Below, piece after piece: positions 45,601 through 54,820 of a DNA stretch of 64,000 nucleotides (position 1 is the stretch's first letter; each line of letters begins with the position of its first letter). The translations under genes were made by a program, and so were the position numbers. Source of the stretch: Fusibacter paucivorans (lineage in GTDB: Bacteria > Bacillota > Clostridia > Peptostreptococcales > Acidaminobacteraceae); the NCBI RefSeq assembly GCF_018390735.1, contig NZ_JAHBCL010000011.1:1-64000 (forward strand), written 5' to 3'. Below the pieces are notes generated by a model. That model worked only from the letters and a program-made list of their open reading frames with translations, ran no database searches and had not been told where the DNA came from.

Positions 45601-46752
45601 ATGAATTATAAATTAGTGGCAACAACTGTATTTGGCTTAGAAGCCATTGCGGCATATGAGATAAAAGCACTTGGATTCGAGAACGTCGCAGTGGAGAATG
45701 GCAGGGTTTTCTTTGAAGGCACTGAAGAGGGCATTGTGAAGGCTAATCTATGGCTGAGATGTGTTGAACGCGTTTTCGTCTGTGTCGGCAGTTTTAAAGC
45801 GACGAGTTTTGAAGCGCTTTTTGATGGTGTAAATGCTTTACCTTGGGAGCTTTATATCCCTGAAAAAGCAACTTTTCCCGTCAATGCAAAATCGGTTAAG
45901 TCAAAACTCTTCAGCCTTTCAGATATTCAAAAAATTTCTAAGAAGGCGATTGTAAAGCGACTGAGCAGCTTATATGGGGTCAGCTGGTTTGAAGAAACTG
46001 GCGAGACTTATGCACTGACGATTGCGCTGCTCAACGACAATGTTACGGTTATGATTGACACATCAGGTGAAGGGCTTCATAGGCGCGGTTATCGTGAACG
46101 CGGCAATGATGCCCCGATGAAAGAGACCTTGGCAGCAGGACTGTTACAGGTTGCCCGGTGGCAGCCGAAGATCCCGTTAATTGATCCCATGTGCGGTTCC
46201 GGTACCATTGTGATTGAAGCGGCGATGATTGCAAAAAATATTGCCCCGGGTTTAAACAGAAATTTTGCATCAGAAGCATGGCCTAAAATTGGCAAGGAAC
46301 TGTGGAAAGCTGAACGCATGAAGGCATACAGTGCGATTCGTCAAGAAGTTGATGTCAGTTTATATGGCTATGATATTGATTCAAAGAGTATTGCCATTGC
46401 CAGAGAAAATGCTGAGCTCGCAGGTGTTGACGATATTGTGTCTTTTTCTGTAAGAGCTGTTCAGTCCTTTGAAACCGAAGCGCGTTATGGTTATGTTTTA
46501 TGCAATCCGCCATATGGAGAACGCTTGAGTGAAGCCAAGGCAGTTGAAAAGCTTTATGCCGATATGGGCAAAGTCTTTAAACGTTTCCCAACGTGGTCAA
46601 AATACATTATTACTGCCTATGAAAACTTTGAAACGGCTTATGGCATGAAAGCGAACAAGAACAGAAAGCTGTACAATGGTCGAATCAAGACGTACTTTTA
46701 TCAATTTTATGGTGAAAAACCGCCTAAAAACGGACGGAGCAAACCCGTATGA
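45601..46752 (+). CDS. THUMP-domain class I RNA methyltransferase (RlmL/YpsC-like)
   Basis: 383 residues. The N-terminal THUMP domain (about 1-155) precedes a Rossmann methyltransferase with motif I DPMCGSGTIVIEAAM and catalytic NPPYGER (motif IV), typical of N2-guanine or N6-adenine RNA methyltransferases. It corresponds to the N-terminal half of E. coli RlmL, which makes m2G2445 in 23S rRNA; the C-terminal RlmK half is absent, as usual in Firmicutes. The frame is open from 45559, but that codon is too close to the TATAAT; ATG 45601 with GGATGGTGG is chosen. It overlaps the next gene by 4 bp. Confidence 0.88.
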   Translation: MNYKLVATTVFGLEAIAAYEIKALGFENVAVENGRVFFEGTEEGIVKANLWLRCVERVFVCVGSFKATSFEALFDGVNALPWELYIPEKATFPVNAKSVKSKLFSLSDIQKISKKAIVKRLSSLYGVSWFEETGETYALTIALLNDNVTVMIDTSGEGLHRRGYRERGNDAPMKETLAAGLLQVARWQPKIPLIDPMCGSGTIVIEAAMIAKNIAPGLNRNFASEAWPKIGKELWKAERMKAYSAIRQEVDVSLYGYDIDSKSIAIARENAELAGVDDIVSFSVRAVQSFETEARYGYVLCNPPYGERLSEAKAVEKLYADMGKVFKRFPTWSKYIITAYENFETAYGMKANKNRKLYNGRIKTYFYQFYGEKPPKNGRSKPV

Positions 46753-47849
46753 AGCGATGGAAGTTTTTCTCTGTAGTGAGCCTGGCTTTAAGCATTTTTA
46801 TCGTCTTTCAAGGCAACCATATCATTCAGTGGTTTACCAAAACTTCTTTTGAGAAAGTACATCAAATCGAGTTTAATAAAAACAGCGACTTTGAGTACCG
46901 GGCAACCTTGGTCAATATGGACGATGCCTATGTTGTGATTGAAAAAGATGCCGTTTATTTATACAATGCTACAGGTGAACTCATGTGGTCAAAACCGCTC
47001 AGCAGTCAAAACACCTTGGTAGCTTCCGGCAAGCGTGAATTCGTACTCGCTGAAAAGAAGGCCGGTGATATTTTTGTCATTGATGAAAAAGGGAATATTA
47101 AAGCATCAGTGCTCGGCATCGGCGCACTACAGTCATTAAAAATTTTTGACGATACTTATGTTGGTGCAGTGATGACAGATGGCACCTTAAATATTTATGA
47201 TGAGAAGATGAATCTCATGGGTGTGACAAAACTGCCAAACGGTGAAATGATTGATTTTGATGTAAACGCCAAACGCCAGGATATCGTCATGGGTATTTTG
47301 GATTTAAGCAGGACGGATTTTAATTCAAAGCTCGTTATTGCCGGCTTTAACGGCAATATTATCAGCGGGAGCAACCTCATACAGGATGTTATTTTCGATT
47401 TGGATTTAACAGACGACGCCATGTGGATTACCACGGATCATCAACTTCGCCTCTATAATTACGACAGTGAGCTTTTGCACGAAATCTCACTTGACAGACT
47501 CGTCAACGGCATCTATTTTGACGAAATTGCTGAACGCATGTACCTTCAACTAACCAATGAAGAATCAGAACTCTCCAATCCGAAGTCAAAGCAGACGCTG
47601 GTCTGCTACGATTCAAGCGGTAAAATTGTCTATGATATACCGTTGACGTTGACGGAGATTAATGGGATCAAAGGGTTTGACGATAAAATGTGTCTTTATA
47701 ATGACAACAACGTTTATTTTTACGATTCAAGCGGAAAACTGCTGGAGCATTATACCACGGTTGAAGCAATTCGAGATGTCTTGTTGACGCGTGCGAATAC
47801 CTTTGGTATCGTTTATGATAACAGTATGGATATTTATGTGGAAAAATAA
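46749..47849 (+). CDS. DUF5711 family protein, membrane-anchored beta-propeller
   Basis: 366 residues with a signal-anchor (about 6-26) and an extracytoplasmic domain of repeated four-stranded units, seen in repeated patterns such as AVYLYNATGELMWSKPL, LVCYDSSGKIVYDIPL and VYFYDSSGKLLEHYT. This fits DUF5711, a clostridial family of unknown function. The ATG overlaps the preceding stop (ATGA). It is followed 18 bp later by a CvpA-family gene, a pairing that suggests a shared envelope role. Ligand and partner are unknown. Confidence 0.75.
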   Translation: MKRWKFFSVVSLALSIFIVFQGNHIIQWFTKTSFEKVHQIEFNKNSDFEYRATLVNMDDAYVVIEKDAVYLYNATGELMWSKPLSSQNTLVASGKREFVLAEKKAGDIFVIDEKGNIKASVLGIGALQSLKIFDDTYVGAVMTDGTLNIYDEKMNLMGVTKLPNGEMIDFDVNAKRQDIVMGILDLSRTDFNSKLVIAGFNGNIISGSNLIQDVIFDLDLTDDAMWITTDHQLRLYNYDSELLHEISLDRLVNGIYFDEIAERMYLQLTNEESELSNPKSKQTLVCYDSSGKIVYDIPLTLTEINGIKGFDDKMCLYNDNNVYFYDSSGKLLEHYTTVEAIRDVLLTRANTFGIVYDNSMDIYVEK

Positions 47850-47867
47850 GCCTATAAGGGGGCAAAC

Positions 47868-48593
47868 ATGAACTGGGTGGATATCGTTGTCATCATCATT
47901 TTGGTACTCAGTATTGTTCAGGGCTGGCGCAAGGGTTTTATTATGATGGCCGTCAGTTTTATTAAATGGTTTGTGGGCTTTGCCGCTGCCAAATTCTTTT
48001 ACAAAACTGCGACTGCCTATTTTATTGAAAATATATGGAATCCACTGCCGGCAATTTCAGAGCGTATTCAAGGATTTTTGTATGATTCACTTGCAATAGA
48101 TCCCGGCTCGAATATAGCGATGACGGCTGCGGATGTGAAGGCGGCGTTGTCTTCGCTGTCACTGCCGGACATTTACTTAAAAAATCTCGAAAAACTGGTT
48201 TCGGGTACAGATACGACGGCAATGCAATTTGTTGCAGAGCTTGCGGATAAACTCAGTCAAATTCTCGTTGAAGCAATCGGCTTTTTAGTGATTATGCTCG
48301 TTGCGGTCGGTGTTTTTACCATTCTTGGCCTCGTGATCAACAGTATTTCAAAATTGCCTGTTCTCAATGAACTTAACCGCGGCGGCGGTGTTCTCGTCGG
48401 TGGCTTTATCGGCTTGGCAACAGTCTATTTTATTATGGCGATTTTGAATTATCTTTACCCGCTGCCAATGGTTTCATCGATTATTGAAACGGTTACTGAA
48501 TCACAAGTGGCCATCTATTTTTACAAATACAATGTTTTGACCTATTTGCTCAAAAGTTTTTTTGAAGCAAATGGTATTTTCTTTTTCACATGA
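47868..48593 (+). CDS. CvpA family membrane protein
   Basis: 241 residues with the CvpA N-terminal signature (MNWVDIVVIIILVLSIVQGWRKGFI) and four membrane segments (about 4-24, 28-45, 135-160, 175-200). The conserved NELNRGGGVLVGGFIGL loop precedes the last core helix. CvpA is required for colicin V production in E. coli and takes part in envelope stress; its molecular role is uncertain. ATG 47868 follows AAGGGGG. Confidence 0.87.
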   Translation: MNWVDIVVIIILVLSIVQGWRKGFIMMAVSFIKWFVGFAAAKFFYKTATAYFIENIWNPLPAISERIQGFLYDSLAIDPGSNIAMTAADVKAALSSLSLPDIYLKNLEKLVSGTDTTAMQFVAELADKLSQILVEAIGFLVIMLVAVGVFTILGLVINSISKLPVLNELNRGGGVLVGGFIGLATVYFIMAILNYLYPLPMVSSIIETVTESQVAIYFYKYNVLTYLLKSFFEANGIFFFT

Positions 48594-48654
48594 GGTATAA
48601 AAGTCAGGGTATGATGTTGTTGTCAGTCATGAGAGAGAGTATGAGGTGAATAGA

Positions 48655-49251
48655 ATGGAAATTAAAATTGATGCACGTGGACTCGCCTGTCCAAAACCTG
48701 TTATTGAAACAAAAAAAGCACTGGACCAAATTCCGGAGGGCAATATTATTACGCTCGTCGACAATGCAATTGCAAGAGATAATGTTTCCAAGCTCGCAAA
48801 AAGCATGCAGCTTCACTTCACCGTTGAAGAAGCTGACGGCAATTTTCAAATCAGTATTTTTAAGGGCGAATATGTCGGCCTTGGTGATGAGGGGATTGAA
48901 AATCGCCCGAACTTATCAAATCTCGTCATGCTTGTTGCAAGCGATGTGATGGGCGAAGGTGAGCGTGAGCTCGGTGAAATTCTAATGAAGGGCTATTTTT
49001 ATGCACTTGCAGAATATGAACCTTACCCAAAAGCTGTTATTTTTATGAATTCAGGTGTTAAGCTGGCGATAGAAGGATCTCCTGTGCTTGAACATGTCCG
49101 CAGACTTCAAGAATATGGAACCGAAGTGATGAGCTGCGGCACCTGTCTTGACTATTACGGCATCAAAACGCTATTGGCAGTAGGTGAAGTGAGCAACATG
49201 TATACGATTGTCGAATATATTTCAGAAGCCAACAATACGATTAAGCTATAA
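48655..49251 (+). CDS. yedF: YedF-type protein (TusA-like plus DsrE-like domains)
   Basis: 198 residues. The N-terminal SirA/TusA domain has the DARGLACPKPVIETKKAL motif with the sulfur-carrying Cys at residue 12, and the C-terminal domain (about 85-198) is DsrE-like with SCGTCLDYYG, where a second redox-active Cys pair lies. The family is annotated as sulfurtransferase-like selenium metabolism protein YedF; selD is not in the window. ATG 48655 is 6 nt behind TGAGGTG; the frame is open from GTG 48646, which lies in that site. Confidence 0.88.
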   Translation: MEIKIDARGLACPKPVIETKKALDQIPEGNIITLVDNAIARDNVSKLAKSMQLHFTVEEADGNFQISIFKGEYVGLGDEGIENRPNLSNLVMLVASDVMGEGERELGEILMKGYFYALAEYEPYPKAVIFMNSGVKLAIEGSPVLEHVRRLQEYGTEVMSCGTCLDYYGIKTLLAVGEVSNMYTIVEYISEANNTIKL

Positions 49252-49266
49252 AGGGGCACAACACCT

Positions 49267-49554
49267 ATGGAAACGATGTTTATGTTTATCACTTTTGAAA
49301 CGACACACAGGGCCATTGCCTTTGAAAATCTTTTAATTGACCGCTTTGCGATTGAGCTTATTCCAACACCGCGTGAAGTGACGTCAAGCTGCGGTCTGGC
49401 GTTAAAGTTTAAAATGGAAGACAGGGCAGCAGTACTGGAAGCTATTAAAGAACAGGACTTTCGTGATATCAAACTCTTTCAATATCACAGACATCATGAA
49501 AAATCTCAGGCTGTTGCTATGGACTGGAGGGAAGCGTATGCCGCTGAAGCTTGA
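49267..49554 (+). CDS. DUF3343 domain protein
   Basis: 95 residues. Begins METMFMFITFETTHRAIAFENLL, then PTPREVTSSCGLALKF, the core pattern of DUF3343, a family that often sits beside YedF. The single Cys (about residue 43) in SSCG is conserved in the family and may carry sulfur or selenium. It starts 15 bp after yedF and overlaps the DUF951 gene by 17 bp. Biochemical role unknown. Confidence 0.8.
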   Translation: METMFMFITFETTHRAIAFENLLIDRFAIELIPTPREVTSSCGLALKFKMEDRAAVLEAIKEQDFRDIKLFQYHRHHEKSQAVAMDWREAYAAEA

Positions 49555-49753
49555 AGTTGGCGATGAAATTGTTACCAAAAAAAGTCATCCCTGCGGCTCT
49601 AATCGATTTGAAATAACGCGTGTGGGAATGGATTTTCGGATTAAATGTGAAAAATGCGAGAAGGAGATTTGGATTCCGCGCATTAAACTGGAGAAGCGAA
49701 TCAAGGAGATTTATCGAGGCGGCGAAAAAGTTGATAAGCAGCAAATGCTGTAA
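49538..49753 (+). CDS. DUF951 family protein
   Basis: 71 residues, with PCGSNRFEITRVGMDFRIKC then KCEKEIWIPRIKLEKRI. Cys residues in HPCG and CEKC suggest a small zinc- or nucleic-acid-binding fold. DUF951 genes are usually just upstream of rpsF in Firmicutes, as here. ATG 49538 follows GGAGGG inside the DUF3343 gene; the frame is open further upstream but without a ribosome-binding site. Confidence 0.85.
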   Translation: MPLKLEVGDEIVTKKSHPCGSNRFEITRVGMDFRIKCEKCEKEIWIPRIKLEKRIKEIYRGGEKVDKQQML

Positions 49754-49817
49754 TGGAGACTGTATAAGGGTTGTAAACGCCGAATAAAAAAACTTTTATC
49801 AGCCGGTGATAAAAAAC

Positions 49818-49932
49818 TTGTGCCGGCAGGTGATGAGTGATATAATACCACTGTTGTACGTGTGGCAAGTCACACGACTTCTCTGCTCTTTTTTAGGAAA
49901 AAGGGCCAATATGTCCATAGGGAGGTGTAAAA
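49818..49932 (+). promoter_or_regulatory. rpsF operon promoter and leader
   Basis: TTGTGC (49818-49823), 17 bp, TATAAT (49841-49846), giving a leader of about 80 nt before rpsF. The leader has a GTGTG/CACAC hairpin (49860-49875) and a CTCTTTTT/GAAAAAGGG hairpin (about 49887-49907). rpsF leaders in other bacteria bind the S6:S18 complex; I could not confirm the specific motif by eye. Upstream, TTTATCA/TGATAAA (49796-49811) pairs without a following T-run. Confidence 0.6.
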
Positions 49933-50220
49933 ATGAGACAATACGAGACACTTTTTATCTTAAGACCTTCACTCGAAGAAGAAAAACGCAATGAAGTGAT
50001 TGAGAAATTCAAAGGCATCATCGAATCAGATGGTGAAATTGAAAAAGTAGAAGAGTGGGGTATCAAAAGACTCGCATATGAAATCGAAAAGATTAGAGAA
50101 GGTTACTATATCTTGGTAAACTTCAAAGCGAACCCTGAGCTTCCAAAAGAACTCGAAAGAAATTTCAAAATTTCTGATGATGTTCTTCGTTATATCGTCG
50201 TTAATTTAGAGGAAAAGTAA
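49933..50220 (+). CDS. rpsF: 30S ribosomal protein S6
   Basis: 95 residues, the usual length. Begins MRQYETLFILRPSLEEEKRNEVIEKF, with the WGIKRLAYEIEKIREGYYILVNF core. It forms a dimer with S18, encoded two genes later, on the platform of the small subunit. ATG 49933 follows GGGAGGTG. First gene of rpsF-ssb-rpsR. Confidence 0.97.
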   Translation: MRQYETLFILRPSLEEEKRNEVIEKFKGIIESDGEIEKVEEWGIKRLAYEIEKIREGYYILVNFKANPELPKELERNFKISDDVLRYIVVNLEEK

Positions 50221-50244
50221 TCTGAGAAGAAGGGGGTCATTCTA

Positions 50245-50688
50245 ATGAATAGTGTAGTATTAATAGGACGTTTGGCGAGAGACCCAGAACTTAGATTCGT
50301 TCCCGGAAGCGGTATGGCAGTTGCCAACTTTACCATGGCAATTGACAAGGGGCTTACGAGAGAAAAAAAGCAAGAATTTGAGAGCCAGGGCAGACCGACA
50401 GCCGACTTTATTCGTATCGTCGTCTGGGGTAAGCAGGCAGAAAATTGCTCACAATATTTGTCAAAAGGCAAGCTCGTTGCTATTCAGGGTTCCATTCAAA
50501 CCGGTTCGTACAAAACGCAAACCGGTGAAACTCGCTATACAACGGAAGTACTTGCCAATCGCGTTGAATTCCTCGAATGGGGCGAAAGGACGTCGACACC
50601 TAATCGTAAAAATGACGACTTTAGCTTTGGTTCGGGTGGTTTTGATGACTATCAGGCCATTGAGGACGACGACGATGTTCCATTCTAA
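50245..50688 (+). CDS. ssb: Single-stranded DNA-binding protein
   Basis: 147 residues. The OB fold begins [34 protein letters not shown], and the acidic C-terminal tip DDDDVPF, which binds partner proteins, is intact. Position between rpsF and rpsR is the classical one for the main replicative SSB. ATG 50245 follows AGAAGGGGG. Confidence 0.97.
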   Translation: MNSVVLIGRLARDPELRFVPGSGMAVANFTMAIDKGLTREKKQEFESQGRPTADFIRIVVWGKQAENCSQYLSKGKLVAIQGSIQTGSYKTQTGETRYTTEVLANRVEFLEWGERTSTPNRKNDDFSFGSGGFDDYQAIEDDDDVPF

Positions 50689-50705
50689 TAGAAGGAGGGA
50701 AAACC

Positions 50706-50927
50706 ATGATTAAAAGACGTCGTAAAAGAAAAGGTTGCGCTTTTTGTCAAGATAAAATTGATTCAATTGATTATAAAGACACAAAAAAATTGCAAAAGTA
50801 CTTAACCGAAAGAGGTAAAATCTTACCTAGACGTGTTACAGGCAACTGTGCAAAACATCAAAGAATGGTTACCGGTGCGGTAAAAAGAGCGAGAATCATC
50901 GCGTTACTGCCATTCGTCAATGACTAA
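50706..50927 (+). CDS. rpsR: 30S ribosomal protein S18
   Basis: 73 residues, basic. The zinc-type Cys residues of the C+ form are present in part (CAFCQD near the N-terminus and GNCAKHQ near residue 57), followed by the conserved [32 protein letters not shown] 50706 follows GAAGGAGGG. It ends the operon. Confidence 0.96.
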   Translation: MIKRRRKRKGCAFCQDKIDSIDYKDTKKLQKYLTERGKILPRRVTGNCAKHQRMVTGAVKRARIIALLPFVND

Positions 50928-50939
50928 TAAGTTAAATGA

Positions 50940-50969
50940 CAGACCTTTGAGCCTCAAAGGTCTGTTTTT
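50940..50969 (+). terminator. Terminator of rpsF-ssb-rpsR
   Basis: A perfect 11-bp stem CAGACCTTTGA/TCAAAGGTCTG (50940-50950, 50954-50964) with a 3-nt loop and five T. Confidence 0.92.
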
Positions 50970-51143
50970 CGTTTTAATGCTTTCATCATTGCTTTAGCAA
51001 TCTATATAGAGGCTTTTCTAAGGATTTCAGCAGGGATGAGGCAGTTCCTTAGGCGTCTAAATTTAATAACATCGCGCAGGATTATAGTGTATAATCGTAA
51101 TAAGGTACATAAAAAGACATCAGTGAGATTGGAGGCACGACCA

Positions 51144-52103
51144 TTGAATCGCACGAGACAAATTACGGAAGCCGGACTCTTTGCCGCCATTATGATTATT
51201 CTAATGATTGGCTCCTATTATATTCCCGTAATCGGAACACTCTTATTTTTCATCATGCCGTTACCGGTCATCATTTTAACCATTCGTAATACACTGCCAA
51301 ATACCATTGCTGCAACCATTGTCGCGACGCTTATCTCCAGTGCGCTGGTGACGATTATCGTTGGCATAGGAAATGGTGCACTCGCCCTGTTTGTCGGTTT
51401 GCCGCTGGGGTATTGTTTTAAACGCAAGGATTCGACACTCAAGAGCATTGCTTTTGGAGGAATCGGCGCTTTAGCTGCCTATCTTGTCATACTGGGTGTT
51501 GCACAGGGATTCTTAGGGCTTAGTGTCACAGAGCAGCTCGATCAGATGTTTGATCTTTCAGGTACGATGCAGTCAGAGATGAACACGGTTTTGGGTGCGC
51601 TTAACAATGATGCACTTGATGCATCTATGGCGGAGACACAGACAATTTTACAGAATATGCAGCATATGATTAAACTCATCTTTCCATCGGCACTCATTAT
51701 TTTTTCTATGGTCTACAGTGCCATCAATTATTTATTTGCAAGACCGATCTTAACGCGGTTGCGCATTGCCGTTCGCCCAATTGGTTCTTTTGCGGCATTT
51801 AGTTATCCAAAGCACATGGCATTTGGCGGCGGCATGATGCTGATCTTAGCTTATCTCGTGGGTTATTTAGGCATTGCAGATCCGGAGTTGGTCTTTACGA
51901 ATTTCCTGTACTTGTTTCTCATGGTATTTTCTATTCAGGGTTTATCACTGCTCTACTATTTTCTCCTGAAATTTATGCCGAGGGGATTTGCCATTGCGAT
52001 GATTGTATTTTTAACCCTTTCGCAATTTTTGTATTATATTTCCATCATCGGATTTTTCGATGTCATGATTAACTTTAGAAAAAGAGGCACCATAAAGAGG
52101 TGA
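51144..52103 (+). CDS. DUF2232 family membrane protein (YybS-like)
   Basis: 319 residues with about eight membrane segments. In Firmicutes this family precedes gdpP and rplI (yybS-yybT-rplI in Bacillus). The frame is open from 51036, but GGAGG at 51131-51135 points to TTG 51144 (start of MNRTRQITEAGLFAAIMIIL), which is 8 nt away. A TATAAT lies at 51090-51095 without a good -35. DUF2232 proteins resemble S components of ECF transporters or RNase-like membrane proteins in layout; the substrate is unknown. It ends 4 bp before gdpP. Confidence 0.85.
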   Translation: MNRTRQITEAGLFAAIMIILMIGSYYIPVIGTLLFFIMPLPVIILTIRNTLPNTIAATIVATLISSALVTIIVGIGNGALALFVGLPLGYCFKRKDSTLKSIAFGGIGALAAYLVILGVAQGFLGLSVTEQLDQMFDLSGTMQSEMNTVLGALNNDALDASMAETQTILQNMQHMIKLIFPSALIIFSMVYSAINYLFARPILTRLRIAVRPIGSFAAFSYPKHMAFGGGMMLILAYLVGYLGIADPELVFTNFLYLFLMVFSIQGLSLLYYFLLKFMPRGFAIAMIVFLTLSQFLYYISIIGFFDVMINFRKRGTIKR

Positions 52104-52107
52104 AACC

Positions 52108-54096
52108 ATGCCAAATAACAAATTAACAAATCCTTTTAAGGAATCTGTCAATCTGTACCTCGTCTTTATTGGCATCTTAGTAGGTGTGATTGCTTACTAT
52201 AACCCGATATTTGGGCTTGCAGGGCTATTTTTGCTCGCGGGGCTCATCTTTTATAATTGGTTTAACAATCGCATTAGAAGTAAAAAATGGCGAAAATACG
52301 TTGAGAACCTTTCAACCAATATTGATAGTGCTGCACGCTATGCCGTCTTTAATCTGCCCGTGCCCCTTGTCGTCGTCGATTTAGACGGCAAAATCAACTG
52401 GTATAACTCAAAATTTACGGATCTCGTCGAAGAAAAAAGTGTGATTGGCAAGAGTATTGACAAGCTGATTACCAGTTTGACACTTGAGCAGGTTAAGTCA
52501 TCTGAACCGATAGAAGGCGTTAAGGTCTCAGACCGCTACTATGACGTCTATACCAACATCGTTGGGCTTGACGAAGAAAACCCCGAAAATGTCATTATCA
52601 TGCTCTACTGGTTTGACAATACGGCGTATACGAATTTACAGACGAAATACGATGATGAAAAAATTGTCATCGCACTGATTAATGTGGATAATTACGATGA
52701 TGTTATGAATGAGACAAAGGAAGAAAAAATCCCGTTTGTAACCTCTGAAATCGAGAAAAAAATAAATCTCTGGGCGACACGGATGAATGGACTCATTAAA
52801 CGGTATCAGTCTGACAAGTATCTGATTATCTTTGAACGCAAATACCTTGAGAACCTAGAAGCCAAGCGATTTGCCATCTTGGATGACGTACGCGAGATTG
52901 ACGCCGGCAACAAGATTCCGGTTACGCTCAGTATTGGCATTGGCGTCAATGGCAAAAATCCCACGTCACTTGAAGAAGACGCCTATGCGTCACTGGAACT
53001 GGCACTTGGACGGGGTGGCGATCAAGCTGTGGTTCGGAAAAAAAATACCTTTGAATTCTATGGCGGCAAGACAAAGGCAGTGGAAAAGCGAAATCGCGTA
53101 AAAGCGCGTGTCATCGCACACGGTTTTAGAGCATTGGTCGATGAGAGCAGCCATGTCATTATCATGGGACACAAGAGTCCGGACATGGATTCCTTCGGCG
53201 CTGCCGTCGGTGTTTACCGTAGTGTGCTCAATCGCGGCAAAGATGCATACATCGTCCTGAATGAAGTGACAGATGCCATCCGAAATGTTTATGAAATGTT
53301 TCAGGATAATGATATTTATCGCTTTATTTCATCAGAAGAGGCATTAAATCTCGTGGATGAAGACATGCTGCTCGTCGTCGTCGATACACATAAGCCTAGT
53401 TTGACGGAATGCCCTGATCTTATTGCTCAGACAATGCGAACCGTATTAATCGACCATCACAGGCGCAGTACGGAGTTTATAGAAAACACGGTCTTAAAGT
53501 ATATGGAACCCTATGCGTCCAGTACTTCCGAACTGATTGCCGAGCTCTTTCAGTATATGGAGAATAAACCAAAGATTGAAAAGGAAGAAGCGGATGCACT
53601 GTTGGCGGGTATTACAGTGGATACGAAAAACTTCTCCCTTAAAACAGGGGTGCGCACCTTTGACGCTGCTGCCTTTTTAAGACGTCAAGGCGCCGATACG
53701 ATTCGCGTCAGACAACTCTTTCAAGATGATTTGGAAACCTTTACAGAAAAGGCTGCTATCGTTGGCAATGCAATGCGCTATCATGAAGCCATTGCTATTT
53801 CTGCATCCAATAAGTCCAGTGAGAGCATTCAGCTGATTGCCGCCCAGGCAGCTGATGATCTTCTCAATATACGGGGCATCATCGCCTCATTTGTCATCGG
53901 ACAGAGATTAGATGATACTGTATTTATTTCCGGCCGATCACTTGGCGATATTAACGTGCAGGTAATTTTGGAAAAGTTAGGCGGCGGTGGTCATCTCGAA
54001 GTTGCCGGCGCACAGTTTAAAGACACAAGTATTGAAGCGGTTAAGCTCCGGCTGATTGCCGCTATTGATGAATATTATGAGAAAGGGGATAAGTAG
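52108..54096 (+). CDS. gdpP: Cyclic-di-AMP phosphodiesterase GdpP
   Basis: 662 residues. Two membrane helices (about 14-50), a PAS-like domain (about 75-160), a degenerate GGDEF domain (about 170-310, ending ALGRGGDQAVV, with no GG(D/E)EF motif), then DHH (about 335-490, with GHKSPDMDSFGAAVG and Asp449-His450-His451 in LIDHHRRS) and DHHA1 (about 560-655, GGGGHLEVAGAQ). GdpP hydrolyses c-di-AMP and so affects potassium and cell-wall homeostasis. ATG 52108 follows AGAGGTG. The rplI start directly follows its stop. Confidence 0.96.
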   Translation: MPNNKLTNPFKESVNLYLVFIGILVGVIAYYNPIFGLAGLFLLAGLIFYNWFNNRIRSKKWRKYVENLSTNIDSAARYAVFNLPVPLVVVDLDGKINWYNSKFTDLVEEKSVIGKSIDKLITSLTLEQVKSSEPIEGVKVSDRYYDVYTNIVGLDEENPENVIIMLYWFDNTAYTNLQTKYDDEKIVIALINVDNYDDVMNETKEEKIPFVTSEIEKKINLWATRMNGLIKRYQSDKYLIIFERKYLENLEAKRFAILDDVREIDAGNKIPVTLSIGIGVNGKNPTSLEEDAYASLELALGRGGDQAVVRKKNTFEFYGGKTKAVEKRNRVKARVIAHGFRALVDESSHVIIMGHKSPDMDSFGAAVGVYRSVLNRGKDAYIVLNEVTDAIRNVYEMFQDNDIYRFISSEEALNLVDEDMLLVVVDTHKPSLTECPDLIAQTMRTVLIDHHRRSTEFIENTVLKYMEPYASSTSELIAELFQYMENKPKIEKEEADALLAGITVDTKNFSLKTGVRTFDAAAFLRRQGADTIRVRQLFQDDLETFTEKAAIVGNAMRYHEAIAISASNKSSESIQLIAAQAADDLLNIRGIIASFVIGQRLDDTVFISGRSLGDINVQVILEKLGGGGHLEVAGAQFKDTSIEAVKLRLIAAIDEYYEKGDK

Positions 54097-54543
54097 ATGA
54101 AAGTAATATTGTTAAAGGATATCAAGGGCACCGGAAAGAAAGGTGACGTCATCAACGCAAGCGATGGACACGCTAGAAACTATTTAATTCCCAGGGGGCT
54201 TGCAAAAGAGGCGACAGAAGGCAATGTAAGAGCACTGGAGCATCAGCAGGCGACTGTTCAGAAGAAAAAGGATGAAGCCTTTGCGGAAGCGGTTGCACTC
54301 GGTAAAGATATCGAGAAGATACAAATTATTTTCAAGGCAAAAGCTGGTGAAGGTGGGCGGCTGTTTGGTTCCATTACCAATAAAGACATTGCAGATGAGC
54401 TAAAAAAAGCGCATGGCATTGATATCGATAAGAAAAAGATTGCACTTGATCAGCCGATACGAACATTGGGCACCACACTGGTCACCGTAAAAGTCTATCC
54501 GAAAGTTTCCGCGCAATTCAGCGTGAAAGTCATAGAAGAATAG
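54097..54543 (+). CDS. rplI: 50S ribosomal protein L9
   Basis: 148 residues, normal length. The N-terminal RNA-binding domain has [36 protein letters not shown], joined by a long helix to a C-terminal domain ([16 protein letters not shown], then the final beta strands). The ATG abuts the gdpP stop codon (TAG ATG), and AGAAAGGGG just before that stop serves as ribosome-binding site. In most relatives dnaB follows directly; here 4.7 kb intervene. Confidence 0.97.
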   Translation: MKVILLKDIKGTGKKGDVINASDGHARNYLIPRGLAKEATEGNVRALEHQQATVQKKKDEAFAEAVALGKDIEKIQIIFKAKAGEGGRLFGSITNKDIADELKKAHGIDIDKKKIALDQPIRTLGTTLVTVKVYPKVSAQFSVKVIEE

Positions 54544-54545
54544 TA

Positions 54546-54625
54546 AAATCCTGACGGCAACTGATCTATTGAATCAATTGTGATTAAATAGATGTAAAGT
54601 GAGCTGTCGGGATTTTTATTTTTTT
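54546..54625 (+). terminator. Terminator after rplI
   Basis: An outer stem AAATCCTGACGGC (about 54546-54559) with GCTGTCGGGATTT (54603-54615) encloses an inner ATCTATT/AATAGAT hairpin, followed by a T-rich run. It closes the DUF2232-gdpP-rplI unit before the MarR/ABC genes. Confidence 0.75.
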
Positions 54626-54628
54626 GTA

Positions 54629-54687
54629 TTGACAGAAATGTATTCACTCACTATAATGTTCTATAGCGAACTGTTCTATGTAGAACA
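54629..54687 (+). promoter_or_regulatory. Promoter and probable MarR operator
   Basis: Perfect TTGACA (54629-54634), 17 bp, perfect TATAAT (54652-54657). Directly after the -10 lie two operator-like repeats: TGTTCTA-TG-TAGAACA (54672-54687, perfect inverted repeat) and a weaker TGTTCTA-TA-GCGAAC (54657-54671), abutting head to tail. A repressor here would cover the transcription start. The following MarR gene is the obvious candidate to bind it. Confidence 0.82.
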
Positions 54688-54820
54688 ATTCGAATTATTT
54701 TTTTGTCAACTGATTGGCGATTATGCTTTTGTCGAATTCCAAATGGGATATTTGAATGGATTACTGGAGTTGGATTTGAATCAAGGTATAGCAGCGGTCG
54801 GAAGGGATAAGGAGGTAACG

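Noticed and set aside
54599-54820. Extended N-terminus of the MarR protein
   Set aside because: The open frame starts before the consensus promoter and runs through the operator; the AAGGAGG-ATG at 54808-54821 is the real start.
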